Assembly (NCBI GenBank): GCA_044361315.1 | Contig: JBIKJA010000012.1 | Span: 74,812-138,811 of the forward strand | Direction: 5' to 3' | Length of the DNA stretch: 64,000 nucleotides | From: Crocinitomix sp044361315 | Lineage (GTDB): Bacteria; Bacteroidota; Bacteroidia; Flavobacteriales_D; Crocinitomicaceae | Shown here: positions 42,903 to 51,837 of the stretch, in pieces | Position numbering within the stretch: the stretch's first letter is position 1 | How the letters are laid out: each line of letters starts with the position of its first letter | Made by a program: the position numbers and the translations under genes | The notes under the pieces: generated by a model | Databases searched by the model: none | The model's input: only the letters and a program-made list of their open reading frames with translations | Told to the model about the DNA's origin: nothing

Positions 42903-45311
42903 TTAAAATGACAATCCCACACTAAAATAAAAGCCAATTCCATCAGACGGAATTATACCAGGTCCAGGGTAAGAAGTTGCTCGACGCGAATAATACATGG
43001 AATTGGTGAGGTTGTTGACGCCACCTGCCAAATTAAAATGGTCGTTAATAGCGTAATTTAAATTAAAATCAAGAACGGCATACGAAGGAATCACCCCAGC
43101 AATGGCATTGGGATCAAATTCGGCATTCGTGCCATCTGAAAAATGCTTGTGTACGTATGTAAAAAGCAAGGCCTCAGACCATTTTCCGTGATTAAATTTA
43201 AGTCCCACTTTTGCAGTAACGGGAGGCACTAATTCAACCCATTTTTGGCTGACAGAAACATCTTCAAATTTTCCATATTTGGCATAAATGGCTGAAAAAT
43301 TGCAAAAGGCCGTCAAAAAATAATTGGTCGAATCTGATTTCCAAAAATGTCTTTCTCCGAATAACTCCAGGCCAGTGCTGTATGCTTTTCCAACATTTGT
43401 GCGCAATCTCACTACATCATATTCATTGATTTTTTGGTTGATTACACCGATTTTGTTGGCATAGTACAAGAAAAACACACTGACATCAAAAATGCCTTTT
43501 TTTCTTTCTCCTCGCACGCCTAAATCAGCATTAAAACCTCTTTCATCTGTAATGTTCGGGTCCACTTGCTGATTTGGATTAATAATTCGGATGTCCGAAA
43601 AATTAATACCGCGGTAATTTTGAGCAATATTTCCATAAAATTCGGTGGATTTCCCTTTTCGATAGGAAAATCCAATGCCTCCTAAAAATATCGAACGTTG
43701 GTTTGATTTATCCTCGAAATAAGTGGTGTCAAAAATTAATTCATTGGTAAGTGGATGAAAGACTTGTTCGCGGTATGATCCCTCAGCGGCAGTGCGAATA
43801 TGCTCGAATCGAACACCTGCCGAAACCGAAAATTTCGGGTTGATTCGAAAGATGTTTTCCACAAAGCCAGCCATGTTTTTAGAAGGAAATTGATAGGACG
43901 ATCCCTCCAAATTGTCTGGATTTAAAAAGTAAAAATCTTCACCACTACCAGCATTTGCTGCGCCTTGTTCACTGGTTGTGGTTCCTTGATAGTAGCGAAT
44001 ACCACTGGCCAAAATCCCACTTAATTTTCGCCCGATTGGATAGCGTGTAAGGTACCTTGCTTCCACACCAAAATTATTGAAATCACCCCGAATTAATTGA
44101 CGCTCTTTTCCATCATCCACGCGACTAATTTTTTCCAAATTTCCTAGCGCCTGGCGTTGAGCATCAACTTTAAATGCTTTTACATCCAGGGTCGTTTTAT
44201 GGCTGATTTGCCAATTATAATTTAATGCGGTGATATGCCAATCCACTAGAAACCAATTTCTATCACGAATGGATTGTCTTGGATTCGAAGCAAACATAGC
44301 ATCTGTTAATCCACCTGCTTGTTGCGCAAGGTAGTGCATATAGGTATGTTCCACCGAAAGATACATGCGTTCGGTAAAATAATAAGTTAGCTGAGCAAAG
44401 GCATTTTGTTGATTAAATCCTGAATTTTCGCGCCAACCTAGCCCTTGTTTATGCTGAAAATAGGCTAAATAGCTCAATCTTCTTTTTATGGTGCCAGACA
44501 CTAAATTGAATGTATTTAAAAGATTGTAAGCGCCGTATGTATGTTTGCCAAGATAGGAAATCGGTTTTGCTGATGGTTCTTTCATCTTAAAATTAATCAT
44601 GCCGCCAAATTGAGGTCCAAATTGCAAGGAAGCCGCACCTCTAATTAATTGGATGGATTCCAATGCTTCGGAAGGTGGGGTATAATAGGTTTCTGGATAC
44701 CCCAGAGCATCCGCACTAATGTCGTACCCATTTTGCCGTGTATTAAAATGTGCGGTTCGACTTGGGCTTAACCCTCGTGCACCAATCCCAAGCTGTAATC
44801 CACCTGCATCGGATTCCCAGATATTTAAACCGGGAACTTTTGCATACAATTCGCGTGCGTTTTCAATCGATTTGTTGGCGTCGGTATTGGAAAGGTCTAT
44901 TTGCTGTGTTTTTTTTCCATTGGTGAGGGTGATGCCATCCACCATTTGCATCGTTCGTGTTCCATAAGGTGAATCATAAAATACATCGACAGCCTTTAAC
45001 GTATTGGTGTCTTTTAAAATTAAATCTACCTTTAATAATTTGGTATTCAACTCTATATTTTGAATTATAGATTCGTGATAGATATAACCTGCGGTTAATT
45101 GATAAGCACCAAAAGGTAGGTTCGAAAATTCAAACCTACCAAGATCATCTGAAACATTCGTTTTTATTTCGTTTGTGGCAAGCGCAGTAATTTGTACGTT
45201 GGCAAAAGGCAAGACCTCGCCGTCGTCGTTTTTAACAAGTCCATAAACAGTTGCTTGTCCCTGAGAAATGGAAATAACTAAAAAACTACAAACGACTAAA
45301 ATCCAATTCAT
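42903..45311 (-). CDS. TonB-dependent receptor, iron-uptake type
   Basis: 802 residues. Signal peptide (VVCSFLVISISQGQA), a carboxypeptidase-regulatory-like domain (about 20-100, VYGLVKNDDGEVLPFANVQI), plug domain (about 115-235, with LYAKVPGLNIWESDAGGLQL and LESIQLIRGAASLQFGPQFG) and a 22-strand barrel ending YFSVGLSF. The gene follows the imelysin and DUF4856 genes in one operon, so iron or haem is the likely ligand. FecA-like in architecture, without the N-terminal signalling domain. Confidence 0.93.
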   Translation of the reverse strand: MNWILVVCSFLVISISQGQATVYGLVKNDDGEVLPFANVQITALATNEIKTNVSDDLGRFEFSNLPFGAYQLTAGYIYHESIIQNIELNTKLLKVDLILKDTNTLKAVDVFYDSPYGTRTMQMVDGITLTNGKKTQQIDLSNTDANKSIENARELYAKVPGLNIWESDAGGLQLGIGARGLSPSRTAHFNTRQNGYDISADALGYPETYYTPPSEALESIQLIRGAASLQFGPQFGGMINFKMKEPSAKPISYLGKHTYGAYNLLNTFNLVSGTIKRRLSYLAYFQHKQGLGWRENSGFNQQNAFAQLTYYFTERMYLSVEHTYMHYLAQQAGGLTDAMFASNPRQSIRDRNWFLVDWHITALNYNWQISHKTTLDVKAFKVDAQRQALGNLEKISRVDDGKERQLIRGDFNNFGVEARYLTRYPIGRKLSGILASGIRYYQGTTTSEQGAANAGSGEDFYFLNPDNLEGSSYQFPSKNMAGFVENIFRINPKFSVSAGVRFEHIRTAAEGSYREQVFHPLTNELIFDTTYFEDKSNQRSIFLGGIGFSYRKGKSTEFYGNIAQNYRGINFSDIRIINPNQQVDPNITDERGFNADLGVRGERKKGIFDVSVFFLYYANKIGVINQKINEYDVVRLRTNVGKAYSTGLELFGERHFWKSDSTNYFLTAFCNFSAIYAKYGKFEDVSVSQKWVELVPPVTAKVGLKFNHGKWSEALLFTYVHKHFSDGTNAEFDPNAIAGVIPSYAVLDFNLNYAINDHFNLAGGVNNLTNSMYYSRRATSYPGPGIIPSDGIGFYFSVGLSF

Positions 45312-45322
45312 TCAGTTAAAAG

Positions 45323-46396
45323 TTAGTCGCCGTCAGTGTCTGAATAATTAATTTGAACCCCTAAAGCTCCTGAAATATCAGTTTTTGCATAGGCCACCAA
45401 TTTTTTAAGTTCTTGAAAAGCAATTTCAAAATTCGGTGTATTTGCACTTACATCTGAACTAAATGGAACGGCTAAATTGTTGATTTTGTCTAAACAAACG
45501 TCAAATTGAGCTTCAATTTCGGATGAATTCACTGAAATCCCTTGATTTTCTTCCACAAAATCCATGTAATCATCTAAGCCAATTCCTGTGCCGCCGGTAA
45601 AGGTGTTTTTCAACGCTTTTATACTTTCAACCGCTAAGAATTTAGAATATCCCGAATAATAGGCCTCCACGTATGTCGGGAAAAGTTCGCCACCACTAAA
45701 TTGCCCAGCAGGAATGCCAATTTTAGCATTTTTTAGCAACTCAAGATCTTTCACCATTTCGTTAAAAATCAAACTAATCGATGAACCAATATCAATTCCA
45801 TCGGCTGCTTTAAAGTTGGTTGAATACGTATTCGTCCAAGTACTATGAACATAATGAAAATCACCATTTAATTTAGCCATGACAGCCACCAAATAATTCA
45901 TGGTATTTGTAGCATTCGCATCTAGCGTATAGCGATTTAAAATCACTGTTTCTGTTGCACCAAAGAGTAAATAATCCATTGCTGGGAATCCAATTGCATC
46001 CACATTTGAAACAGCATCCAAAGAATATTCGCCACTGACAATATTCGCATTGATCTTTGTCACATTAACGGGATAAGTATTGGTGCTTGCTTTAAACCCA
46101 ATGTCCTCGGCAGGACCAAAATTGTACATGCCAATCCGCTGAAAACTGCGATAGGCGACCAAATACTGCGTTCGCATAGCATTTAACTTTGCCAAACTTG
46201 GCGCCGATTGAAAGTTTAATACATCATCATACAAAGCCTGTAATTCGGTGGCATATTGTTGGTGTTCAGGCGCGATGACCAAAGTATACATACTTTCCAA
46301 CAATGACTTGCGATCAAATTCAGGGGTAGGTTTTTTGTCACATGCTCCTAGGACAAACGTGAGTGTTAAAAGGAGAACCGAATATTTTTTCATCAT
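45323..46396 (-). CDS. Imelysin-family lipoprotein
   Basis: 357 residues. Lipoprotein signal with LGAC lipobox. The imelysin (peptidase M75/EfeM-like) domain is recognisable in FGPAEDIGFKASTNTYPVNV, GFPAMDYLLFGA (GxHxxE-like region lacking a typical His) and FSGGELFPTYVEAYYSGYSK. These proteins bind iron in the periplasm or at the cell surface rather than cleaving peptides. It lies between DUF4856 and the TonB receptor with 4- and 11-base gaps. Confidence 0.9.
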   Translation of the reverse strand: MMKKYSVLLLTLTFVLGACDKKPTPEFDRKSLLESMYTLVIAPEHQQYATELQALYDDVLNFQSAPSLAKLNAMRTQYLVAYRSFQRIGMYNFGPAEDIGFKASTNTYPVNVTKINANIVSGEYSLDAVSNVDAIGFPAMDYLLFGATETVILNRYTLDANATNTMNYLVAVMAKLNGDFHYVHSTWTNTYSTNFKAADGIDIGSSISLIFNEMVKDLELLKNAKIGIPAGQFSGGELFPTYVEAYYSGYSKFLAVESIKALKNTFTGGTGIGLDDYMDFVEENQGISVNSSEIEAQFDVCLDKINNLAVPFSSDVSANTPNFEIAFQELKKLVAYAKTDISGALGVQINYSDTDGD

Positions 46397-46400
46397 AAAA

Positions 46401-47546
46401 TTATAAAGAGTAGATTCCTTCTAAAGTGCTAATTGCTGTGTTTAGATCCAGCAAAGATACTGCCCAAAAATCATTTCCAATGTTTTCTTCCAACAGTGTT
46501 TCAATTTGAGGGTAAGTAATCAAGCGAGTTTCAAGAGGAACGTATTTTAAGCATAAGATAAATGAATATGCTTCAGATAAACTATGTAAAAATTTGGCGT
46601 TGTCCGTACCAAAATTAGCTTTTGCTTCTTGTAGGTAACTAACTGCTTGAGAAGCTGATAATTTTTCCCAAGCTTTTCGGATGATGAGAATTTGTTCGTC
46701 ACGGATGGTGAGTTCTTGTTTCTGAGCGATTGCCGCTCTACCTTTTAAAAAGGCGTTCATTAATTGTGCATTCGACCCAAGTGTTGCATTTTGAGAATTG
46801 CAATATTTTGCCCAAAATCTTAAATTGCTGACATTGGTTGGGAAATCAATTGGCGCTCCAAAATAACCAAACGCTTCGTCCCAATGGTGTTCCATTGCAG
46901 TGTAATATTCACCGCCGCTGCTATTTACAGCGGTTGAATTGTCAACATCCATTTTACTATCGCCAAAATACACATTTAAAGCTTGGTTCAGAAAAACAGC
47001 ACCCATCAATCCTTTTTCAATTAACTGTGCATATTCCATTCCATTGGCAGCAAATAAATAAGTGGATGTCCCTGTGGTTAGGGTACCAGCTTGACCACTA
47101 GAAGCGGTTTCGCTGAAAGATAAGGAGGCGGCTGCAAGTTCATCGAAATAGGCACCAAACATGGCAGTATCGGTGGCTAAACATTTATCGCGTAATTGTT
47201 TGGTAGATGTAAATGTAAAATTACCTCCACCATTATTTCCTGTATTTTGAAACATGGCATCCATAACAGCGGCCGATAACACGGCTTCTTTTCCAGATTT
47301 CACATAAGTTGCCAGTTCGGTTAATTGATCTAGACGTTCGATTTGTCCCGAGTAGGAAACCGTATTATTTCCACTTGCATCAGCAAAAACGTAGGTGGTT
47401 GGTATTTCAAAAGTTGGATAGATACAAGATCCATCATCCTTTTTAGCTTCTTCGTTATAATTGGTAGCCAATACATCGATGCACCCCTCTTTTTTACATG
47501 CAGTTGTTGAAAGAAGCAATAGGCTTGTAAGGCCAATGAATTTCAT
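46401..47546 (-). CDS. DUF4856 lipoprotein, iron-uptake operon
   Basis: 381 residues from the ATG at 47546. Lipobox STTAC. After a short Cys-containing region (CIDVLATNYNEEAKKDDGSC, a common surface-protein motif) the DUF4856 domain starts at IPTTYVFADASGNNTVSYSG and contains YTAMEHHWDEAFGYFGAPID. DUF4856 proteins are regularly encoded with imelysin and TonB receptors in Bacteroidota. First gene of the operon; TAATTTTG stands about 41 bases upstream. Confidence 0.9.
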   Translation of the reverse strand: MKFIGLTSLLLLSTTACKKEGCIDVLATNYNEEAKKDDGSCIYPTFEIPTTYVFADASGNNTVSYSGQIERLDQLTELATYVKSGKEAVLSAAVMDAMFQNTGNNGGGNFTFTSTKQLRDKCLATDTAMFGAYFDELAAASLSFSETASSGQAGTLTTGTSTYLFAANGMEYAQLIEKGLMGAVFLNQALNVYFGDSKMDVDNSTAVNSSGGEYYTAMEHHWDEAFGYFGAPIDFPTNVSNLRFWAKYCNSQNATLGSNAQLMNAFLKGRAAIAQKQELTIRDEQILIIRKAWEKLSASQAVSYLQEAKANFGTDNAKFLHSLSEAYSFILCLKYVPLETRLITYPQIETLLEENIGNDFWAVSLLDLNTAISTLEGIYSL

Positions 47547-47587
47547 ATTTTTATTTAGAATCATTATAAATTAGATTTCATTGTGGA

Positions 47588-47595
47588 CAAAATTA
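47588..47595 (-). promoter_or_regulatory. -7 promoter box of the DUF4856-imelysin-TonB operon
   Basis: Minus-strand TAATTTTG, perfect TAnnTTTG match, 41 bases before the ATG at 47546. No clear Fur-like palindrome could be read beside it. Confidence 0.6.
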
Positions 47596-47694
47596 CTTCT
47601 TAGATGTCCGTTCTACAATACCATGTTTGGGGTATTTTAAGAAAAGCCAGTAAAATCACTGAAAAAAGGTATTGGAAGAAATTGATTCTGGAAA

Positions 47695-50589
47695 TTATTC
47701 GACAACTATTTCATCGGCAAAAATCCATGATGGATAACCGGCACCCAAATGCCAATCAGGACAAAAACCTCTATTTTTGGCTTCGATTTTTAAATACCTG
47801 GTGTCAATAGCTTTTACGCATTTAAATTCTTTTATTACCGCACCATATTGATCAATTGGTGTTGAGCTTTTTTCAGTATGAACGGTAAACCAATTAATTC
47901 CATCTGAAGAAACCATAAAACTAACTTCCACTGGCATCCAGATCCATGATTTAATATCTTGTAAAAATCCTACTTTAATAGTGTTGATTTTTTTCTTCTT
48001 GTTGAAATCGATTTCAACCGATACATCTTTGCCATAATATCCTTGCCAAGCGCCTGTTCTAAAATCGGCACCACCTCTTAATTGGTCGATTAACGCTCGA
48101 TCTCCTCCTGCGGCATATTGATTGTCATACGGTACATTGATTTTAATATTCCAATCGGAGACAATGCGTTTAAAGTTGCCTTCGACAGGATAACTGGCTG
48201 CGCCTTCATAAAAAGAGCGAATAATTAATTGGGTAGAGGCTTTTAATTTAATTGGTTTGCGATACATAAGAGACTTCTCGGTTGGAATAGCCCCATCGGT
48301 GGTGTAACGAATCGTCACCGGCAAATTCGTATTTGATGAAAGTTCCACTGATTTTTTCTTGTCAAATACAGGAATAGCTTCTTTAATTACGGGAGATGGA
48401 ACGAGCTCTGAATGGTCGATTGATGAAATCGGAAATTGTTTTTTTACCACGCTAGGTCTGGCGTCCATGACAAATAACAACTCTCCTCCTTGCATTATTT
48501 CATGGTGGTAGATGAAATTCCGATCCAATTCAACCCCGTTCAAAAAGATCTTTTTTACAAATGAATTTCCAAGAATAAAATTTTCCCTTCGCATGGTAAA
48601 GACCTTTCCATTTTCAAGGTGAATTTTCGCTGAGTCCACAAAAGGTGTCCCAGTTAAATAGAAATCGCTTCCCGGAGCATGCGAATAAAACCCTAAGGCG
48701 CTTAAAACATACCACGATGACATTTGTCCGCAATCTTCGTTACCACTTAATCCATCGGGTTGATCGGAATATAAAGTGGTTAAAATTTGATTCACGTATT
48801 TTTGCGTTTTCCAAGGCGAATTGGTGAAATTGTAAAGATAAGCCATGTGGTGGCTTGGTTCGTTTCCATGCGCATATTGACCAATCAAACCGGTGATGTC
48901 CGCTTGTTGTCTCCCTGTGGTGACAGCGGATGCTGAAAATAAACGATCCAACCACATTTCTAAACTATCCCTTCCGCCAATTAATTCAATTAAACCGTCC
49001 ATGTCTTGCGGTGCAAATAAAGAATATTGCCACGAATTTGCTTCGGTATAATCAAATGTCACTTCATCTGGGCGGAAGGTACTTTTCCAACCTCCATTAA
49101 ATCGCGGTTCCATGAACTTAGAAGCCACATTAAAATGATTTTTGTAAAACTGTGCTCGTTCATAAAAAATCGATGCAATAGAGTCTTCGCCTAAAGAATC
49201 AGCAAAAATCGCAATACACCAATCATCATATGCATATTCGAGCGTTTTTGAAACCGATTCTGATTCATCCTCAGACGAGATATATCCACGTTTGTGATAA
49301 AAATCCAAACCTAAATGATGTTGTTCGGCACTTTTTACCATGGCCTCTAACGCTAGTTTTGTATCAAAATCACGAATGCCTTTCATGTAGGCATCCACAA
49401 TTACTGGCACAGCGTGATAGCCAATCATACACCCCGTTTCATTGGCGGCCAATTCCCAAACTGGCAATAAGCCCCCTTCTTGGTATTGCGCTAAAAACGT
49501 GCGAATAAAATCAACCGTTCTTTCTTCTTGAGTGATGGTAAACAAGGGGTGAGCGGCTCGAAAGGTGTCCCAAAGCGAAAAAACGGTGTATTGCTGATGT
49601 GATTCACTTTGATGAATTTGCTGATCACGTCCTCGATATCTTCCATCCACATCTGAAAAAAGATTGGGTGAAAGATACGCATGATAAAGTGCCGTGTAAA
49701 AGGTTGTATTTATTTTAGGACTCTTGGTGTAAATTTCGATTTTTCCCAATTCGTGGTTCCATAAATTTTGGGTTTGATTTTGATAATCAGCTAAATTCCA
49801 TGAAGGCATTTCAGCTTTAAGATTCTTTTTTGCCCCTTCAATGTCCACTCCTGATATGCCTACTTTTACCTTAAGTTCGCCCTTATTTCCTTTAAATTCA
49901 AGAATTAGTTTACTTGGATTTCCTTGTTTATTTTTTTTGAATTCGGAGGATACAGAGGCTTCAGAAAACTGAACCACAAAATAAAAATGCTGTTCGGTTG
50001 CCCACGAATTCGAAATTCGTTTTCCAATAAGGGTAGAATCATTTAACAAAATTAAATCTGATCCTAACAATAAGTCGCGGTGCTCCAAATCAATGATTAC
50101 TTTTTTTGGCGTTTTTTCAGGATATGTGTAAGAATGAAATCCACAGCGCGCAGTTGTTGCCAAGTCAACTTGAATTTGGTCGTCGGTAAGAAAAACGCTG
50201 TATTTTCCAGCCTGTGCTTCTTCGTTCGAATGGCTGAAAGATGAACCATAACCAGCTTGACCATTGGCCCCATTTTCCCAGTGATTTTCACCAGTAAAAG
50301 GCAGGATTAATAAATCGCCGTAATCAGGCACCCCGGTTCCGCTTAAATGCGTGTGAGAAAAACCGTAAATGATTGAATCGGTATAATGATAACCACCACA
50401 GCCATCCCAACCTTCTAATCGTGTGTCTGGAGATAATTGAATCATCCCGAAGGGTGAAGAAACACCCGGGTAAGTATGACCATGGCCACCAGTTCCTACA
50501 AAAGGATTAACAAAAGAAGAATAGGGTTTATCTTGACCGAATGCTGAGGTAAGAACAATTCCCAAAAAGGCGATGAGAAATAGTTTCAT
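47695..50589 (-). CDS. GH92 family alpha-mannosidase with C-terminal accessory domains
   Basis: 964 residues. Signal peptide MKLFLIAFLGIVLTSAFGQD, then GH92 N-terminal beta domain (VNPFVGTGGHGHTYPGVSSP) and catalytic alpha/alpha barrel with HGNEPSHHMAYLYNF and SGNEDCGQMSSWYVLSALGF, which hold the acid/base and calcium ligands. Residues about 770-850 resemble a chitobiase-type C-terminal/Fn3-like domain (VTIRYTTDGAIPTEKS), and 855-964 a discoidin (F5/8 C) domain ending ADEIVVE. It should trim alpha-mannose from N-glycans or yeast mannan outside the cytoplasm. ATG 50589 fits the signal peptide; upstream ROK gene is 11 bases away. Confidence 0.93.
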   Translation of the reverse strand: MKLFLIAFLGIVLTSAFGQDKPYSSFVNPFVGTGGHGHTYPGVSSPFGMIQLSPDTRLEGWDGCGGYHYTDSIIYGFSHTHLSGTGVPDYGDLLILPFTGENHWENGANGQAGYGSSFSHSNEEAQAGKYSVFLTDDQIQVDLATTARCGFHSYTYPEKTPKKVIIDLEHRDLLLGSDLILLNDSTLIGKRISNSWATEQHFYFVVQFSEASVSSEFKKNKQGNPSKLILEFKGNKGELKVKVGISGVDIEGAKKNLKAEMPSWNLADYQNQTQNLWNHELGKIEIYTKSPKINTTFYTALYHAYLSPNLFSDVDGRYRGRDQQIHQSESHQQYTVFSLWDTFRAAHPLFTITQEERTVDFIRTFLAQYQEGGLLPVWELAANETGCMIGYHAVPVIVDAYMKGIRDFDTKLALEAMVKSAEQHHLGLDFYHKRGYISSEDESESVSKTLEYAYDDWCIAIFADSLGEDSIASIFYERAQFYKNHFNVASKFMEPRFNGGWKSTFRPDEVTFDYTEANSWQYSLFAPQDMDGLIELIGGRDSLEMWLDRLFSASAVTTGRQQADITGLIGQYAHGNEPSHHMAYLYNFTNSPWKTQKYVNQILTTLYSDQPDGLSGNEDCGQMSSWYVLSALGFYSHAPGSDFYLTGTPFVDSAKIHLENGKVFTMRRENFILGNSFVKKIFLNGVELDRNFIYHHEIMQGGELLFVMDARPSVVKKQFPISSIDHSELVPSPVIKEAIPVFDKKKSVELSSNTNLPVTIRYTTDGAIPTEKSLMYRKPIKLKASTQLIIRSFYEGAASYPVEGNFKRIVSDWNIKINVPYDNQYAAGGDRALIDQLRGGADFRTGAWQGYYGKDVSVEIDFNKKKKINTIKVGFLQDIKSWIWMPVEVSFMVSSDGINWFTVHTEKSSTPIDQYGAVIKEFKCVKAIDTRYLKIEAKNRGFCPDWHLGAGYPSWIFADEIVVE

Positions 50590-50600
50590 ACGCAGTAGGA

Positions 50601-51545
50601 TTATGTTAAAGCAAGTTTTAATTGAGAATTGATTGCGGCAACCGCGCCCAATATTCCGCTGTTTTGCTGATTTAGAATTGAAATTCGTACTTGACATTTG
50701 TCGTGTAAATTTGGCAACAAATAACCTTTCAGATGTTTTTCAATTTTTCGTTTCAAAAGATTTCCGTTGTTCGAGATGCCTCCCGCTAAAAATACACACT
50801 CTAAATCTAAAATATTCATTAAATTGGAGATAGAAAAAGCTAAATCTTTCCCCACAGAATCAACAACTTCTAGTGCTACAGGGTCTTCTTTTCGAGCCGC
50901 TTTAAAAATTTCCGTGGGTGTTAAATCACTGGACTGAATTAGATTAAGGACGGAACTTATGCTACTAAATTCGAGTTTTTCTTTGGCTGTACTTACAATG
51001 CCATCTTTTGCCACATAGGTTTCCAAGCATCCATGATTTCCGCATTTGCATTCGCGTCCTTCACGTTGAATGATTGAATGCCCAATTTCACCTGCTAAGC
51101 CATTTTTTCCTAATACCAATTGGTCATTGATATACATTCCCATCCCAACTCCAGTGCCTAAAGTAATCACGGCAAAATTGGTCATTTCTTTGGCTTCTCC
51201 ATAAAATTTTTCTCCTAAGGCGGCTGCGTTTGCATCGTTAATAACAAAAACGGTTCGGTTGAATTTTTTAGCAAAGATTCCATTTAAATCCACAACATCA
51301 CCCCAATTCATATTTGGCGCATATTCAATGCATTGCGTGTTTTGGTTAACGCTAGGAGCACCGATGCCAATCCCGATGAAATCCCCTTTTTTTTTCACGT
51401 CATCAAAAATAAAATCAGCTAATTCTTGCGCCGTTTTCTTACTGGCAGTCTGCACCGAATTTTCATAGACAAACTCACCATCCGCATTTACGATTCCATA
51501 ACCAATATTTGTTCCTCCAATGTCAATCCCCAAATAATTACTCAT
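50601..51545 (-). CDS. ROK-family sugar kinase
   Basis: 314 residues. ATP site GIDIGGTNIGYGIV (DxGGT), the ROK zinc motif (EIGHSIIQREGRECKCGNHG followed by CLETYV) and LGTGVGMG. Without a winged helix it is a kinase rather than a regulator, probably for glucose, mannose or N-acetyl sugars. It is transcribed directly ahead of the GH92 mannosidase, so phosphorylation of liberated mannose is a plausible job. A perfect -7 box lies 43 bases before the ATG. Confidence 0.93.
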   Translation of the reverse strand: MSNYLGIDIGGTNIGYGIVNADGEFVYENSVQTASKKTAQELADFIFDDVKKKGDFIGIGIGAPSVNQNTQCIEYAPNMNWGDVVDLNGIFAKKFNRTVFVINDANAAALGEKFYGEAKEMTNFAVITLGTGVGMGMYINDQLVLGKNGLAGEIGHSIIQREGRECKCGNHGCLETYVAKDGIVSTAKEKLEFSSISSVLNLIQSSDLTPTEIFKAARKEDPVALEVVDSVGKDLAFSISNLMNILDLECVFLAGGISNNGNLLKRKIEKHLKGYLLPNLHDKCQVRISILNQQNSGILGAVAAINSQLKLALT

Positions 51546-51588
51546 GACTTATTCGATATACTGCTGCCTTTATATTAAAAATAGGGTG

Positions 51589-51596
51589 CAAAGGTA
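51589..51596 (-). promoter_or_regulatory. -7 promoter box of the ROK-GH92 operon
   Basis: Minus-strand TACCTTTG, perfect TAnnTTTG match, with a leader of about 40 bases. Confidence 0.7.
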
Positions 51597-51821
51597 AGAA
51601 ATAATTACGTCGGTTCAATCAATTTAAATCAGGCAATTTTGTACAAAGTTGGATTTTAAAACGAATCCTATTTTTGGATCATTCTGAAATATAAAATTTG
51701 ATTACTTTTTCAACTAAGATTATTTTAAGTTGGCTTATTGTTAGGTTTGAATAAAACTATGTAATTTTACCTTTCATTGGTTAGTCTACCATTCATTCGA
51801 TTAACCAAGTTTAATTTGTTT

Positions 51822-51828
51822 AAAGGAG
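51822..51828 (+). promoter_or_regulatory. Shine-Dalgarno-like AAAGGAG before asnB
   Basis: AAAGGAG nine bases before the ATG. Such ribosome binding sites are rare in this phylum and in this window, where starts are usually preceded only by A-rich sequence. An upstream TACCTTTC (51768-51775) is one base off the promoter consensus. Confidence 0.6.
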
Positions 51829-51837
51829 TTCAATTGT

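Noticed and set aside
47617..47640. Terminator between GH92 and the DUF4856 operon
   Set aside because: AATACC/GGTATT gives only a 6-bp stem with an eight-base loop and no proper T run on either strand.
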